Below, one piece after another: positions 62,805-64,000 of a stretch of 64,000 nucleotides of DNA. Both the position numbers and the translations under genes were made by a program. The DNA lies in the NCBI GenBank assembly GCA_964006375.1, contig OZ023269.1, positions 7,200,426 to 7,264,425 on the forward strand. The letters are read 5' to 3'. Each line of letters starts with the position of its first letter. Position 1 is the first letter of the stretch. Source of the stretch: Tillus elongatus. Its lineage: Eukaryota; Arthropoda; Insecta; Coleoptera; Cleridae. The notes beneath the pieces were generated by a model that was not told the origin of the DNA, made no database searches, and worked only from the letters and a program-made list of their open reading frames with translations.

Positions 62805-63779
62805 ATTATTCGGGGTTTTACAATTTCTCAACGGGGAACATTCACTCACCCAGGTCTCATCTCAGATACCAATGGGCCTGAGCTCAGATGGAGCTCTTTC
62901 CATGTTATTGGACCGTGAACGACAACGCGACACATCCTAATTTCCCATGAATCTCCGCACGGTGTGGGCAGTTGCAACTATTACCCCCTTCTGCATAACC
63001 TTATTAAGATGCCCTCCAAGACAGCAGTGTCTCGAAGATTCTTAGGAACCACACCAGTTGACGACATTATATCTAGATTATTAGTATTTGGAATGGCCAC
63101 ATCAATCAGCGTCACTTGGTTGCAGGACTTATCCACTATTATTATATCTGACCTGTTGTGTGCAACTCGTTGATCTGTGAGCATGGTCAGATCCCAGTAC
63201 AACCTGTATCCTGAGTTCTCTATAACAGGCTCAGGAGTGTATCTATAGTAGGGCTCCTTACTAAGGTTTAAAAGTCCCAGTTTTAGAGTCAGTTCCTAAT
63301 GAAGTATCTTGGCAACTGCGTCGTGCCTCTTTTTATATTGTCTTGCAGCAAACGCTTGACATCCTCCTGTGACGTGCTGGATAGTCTCTGATGACTGACA
63401 CCCAAATCTATATTTGTCATCCTGGACCGAATTATCTCCTTCAGGTAGTTTCTTGTTGGGATGACCTGGTCTTGTATGCCCAGCAAAAACCCCCCTCTGT
63501 CTCTGGAAACATCCGTTCGGACACCAACCAGTAGTTCGACGCCAATTTGTCGACACGTGCCTGGGAGGTCTCATTCAGATGTCGCCCATGGAGAAGCTTC
63601 TGCATCCAAGATTGCAACTTGTCCTGATCAGTCCGATGGTGACTTTCTTTTAATTGTAGCGGTGTTGAATCATCTGCCTCGCATATGGCACGGTGTAGTT
63701 CAGAAGTAAGCGCCTGCTGATGGAAATATGTACGCAGGTTCACTATCTGCTGGTCCCACTGTTTACCAATATCCAACAC
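62805..63779 (-). pseudogene. non-LTR retrotransposon C-terminus (R2-like, PD-(D/E)xK-type endonuclease)
   Basis: Minus-strand frames in order: 63441-63779 (Q-W-D-Q-Q-I-V-N-L-R, W-M-Q-K-L-L-H-G-R), 63296-63574 with a zinc-knuckle-like C-Q-S-S-E-T-I-Q-H-V-T-G-G-C, then 62981-63202 with Y-W-D-L-T-M-L-T-D, H-N-R-S-D-I-I-I-V-D-K and L-I-D-V-A-I-P-N. The D...D-x-K / I-D-x-A-x-P pattern fits restriction-like endonucleases of R2/R4-type elements. The end S-S-T-G-V-V-P-K-N-L is joined too early, so some 30 residues are deleted. At least two frameshifts. The RT itself is not in the window. Confidence 0.75.
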
Positions 63780-63796
63780 TCCCCTTCCACCTTATA

Positions 63797-63857
63797 ATAA
63801 TAATAATATTATTATTATTAATATTAATAATAATAATAATAATAATTATTATTATTA
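63797..63857. repeat. (AAT)n microsatellite
   Basis: TAATAATAA/ATTATTATT runs about 60 bp at the right border of the LINE fragment. Confidence 0.9.
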
Positions 63858-64000
63858 TGATGATTATTGTGTATTTGTAGAAATTATACATTATGTTGAT
63901 ACACTAAATCTTAGACTTAGGGTATATTACAACACAATTTTAAAGGTTGCATCCGAAATAGTTTGACAGTCCCACACCAAATTCGGTAAACTTTAAATTT

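Overview
The window is AT-rich genomic DNA from an arthropod, most likely an insect; the order cannot be fixed from the sequence. The evidence is eukaryotic gene structure (introns with GT/AG borders), a secreted protein of the arthropod DUF4773 type, and a dense mixture of insect-style transposable elements: an errantivirus-like Gypsy element, Penelope-like elements (PLEs), mariner relatives, hAT remnants, several non-LTR retrotransposons and tRNA-derived SINEs. There are no bacterial genes, operons or CRISPR arrays. Sixteen long (TA)n tracts are present; about eleven lie inside copies of one repeat family.

Layout. 1-3704: left-truncated Gypsy-type element on the minus strand, with gag, pol, a tRNA-Ser-like primer site and a candidate short LTR. 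3741-6232: decayed PLE on the minus strand with a 50-bp terminal inverted repeat and a hammerhead-like motif. 7263-11057: SINEs, hAT pieces and two 5'-truncated non-LTR elements. 11559-11760: possible terminal exon of an unknown gene. 12417-14222: mariner-type element with roughly 280-bp TIRs. 14266-31500: nested repeats, including hammerhead-like units with target-site duplications, a ~300-bp TIR family, SINEs, and a young head-to-head PLE pair (29213-31230) seated inside a (TA)n tract. 31909-45866: the one convincing host gene, three exons coding for a 651-residue secreted acidic protein with a DUF4773 domain; its 11-kb first intron is full of transposon debris. 46200-58730: large repeats that are inverted copies of repeats in intron 1, a chimeric mariner/LINE ORF, two mariner pseudogenes, and a 2.8-kb CCC-ended DNA transposon carrying a terminal exon. 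59987-61120: an ~840-bp foldback hairpin nested in a TIR element. 62805-63857: non-LTR element 3' end.

The genes do not form a pathway. The host gene and the mobile elements are independent, and most mobile coding regions are broken. The exceptions are the Gypsy gag and visible pol frame, the 3' PLE ORF at 29942-31150, and the accidental 414-codon fusion at 51779-53023. The most interesting theme is the recurrence of hammerhead-ribozyme-like motifs in at least eight places. They are tied to PLE ends at 6113 and 31147 and also sit in short free-standing units with 12-20 bp direct repeats at 16114-16289 and 22156-22366.
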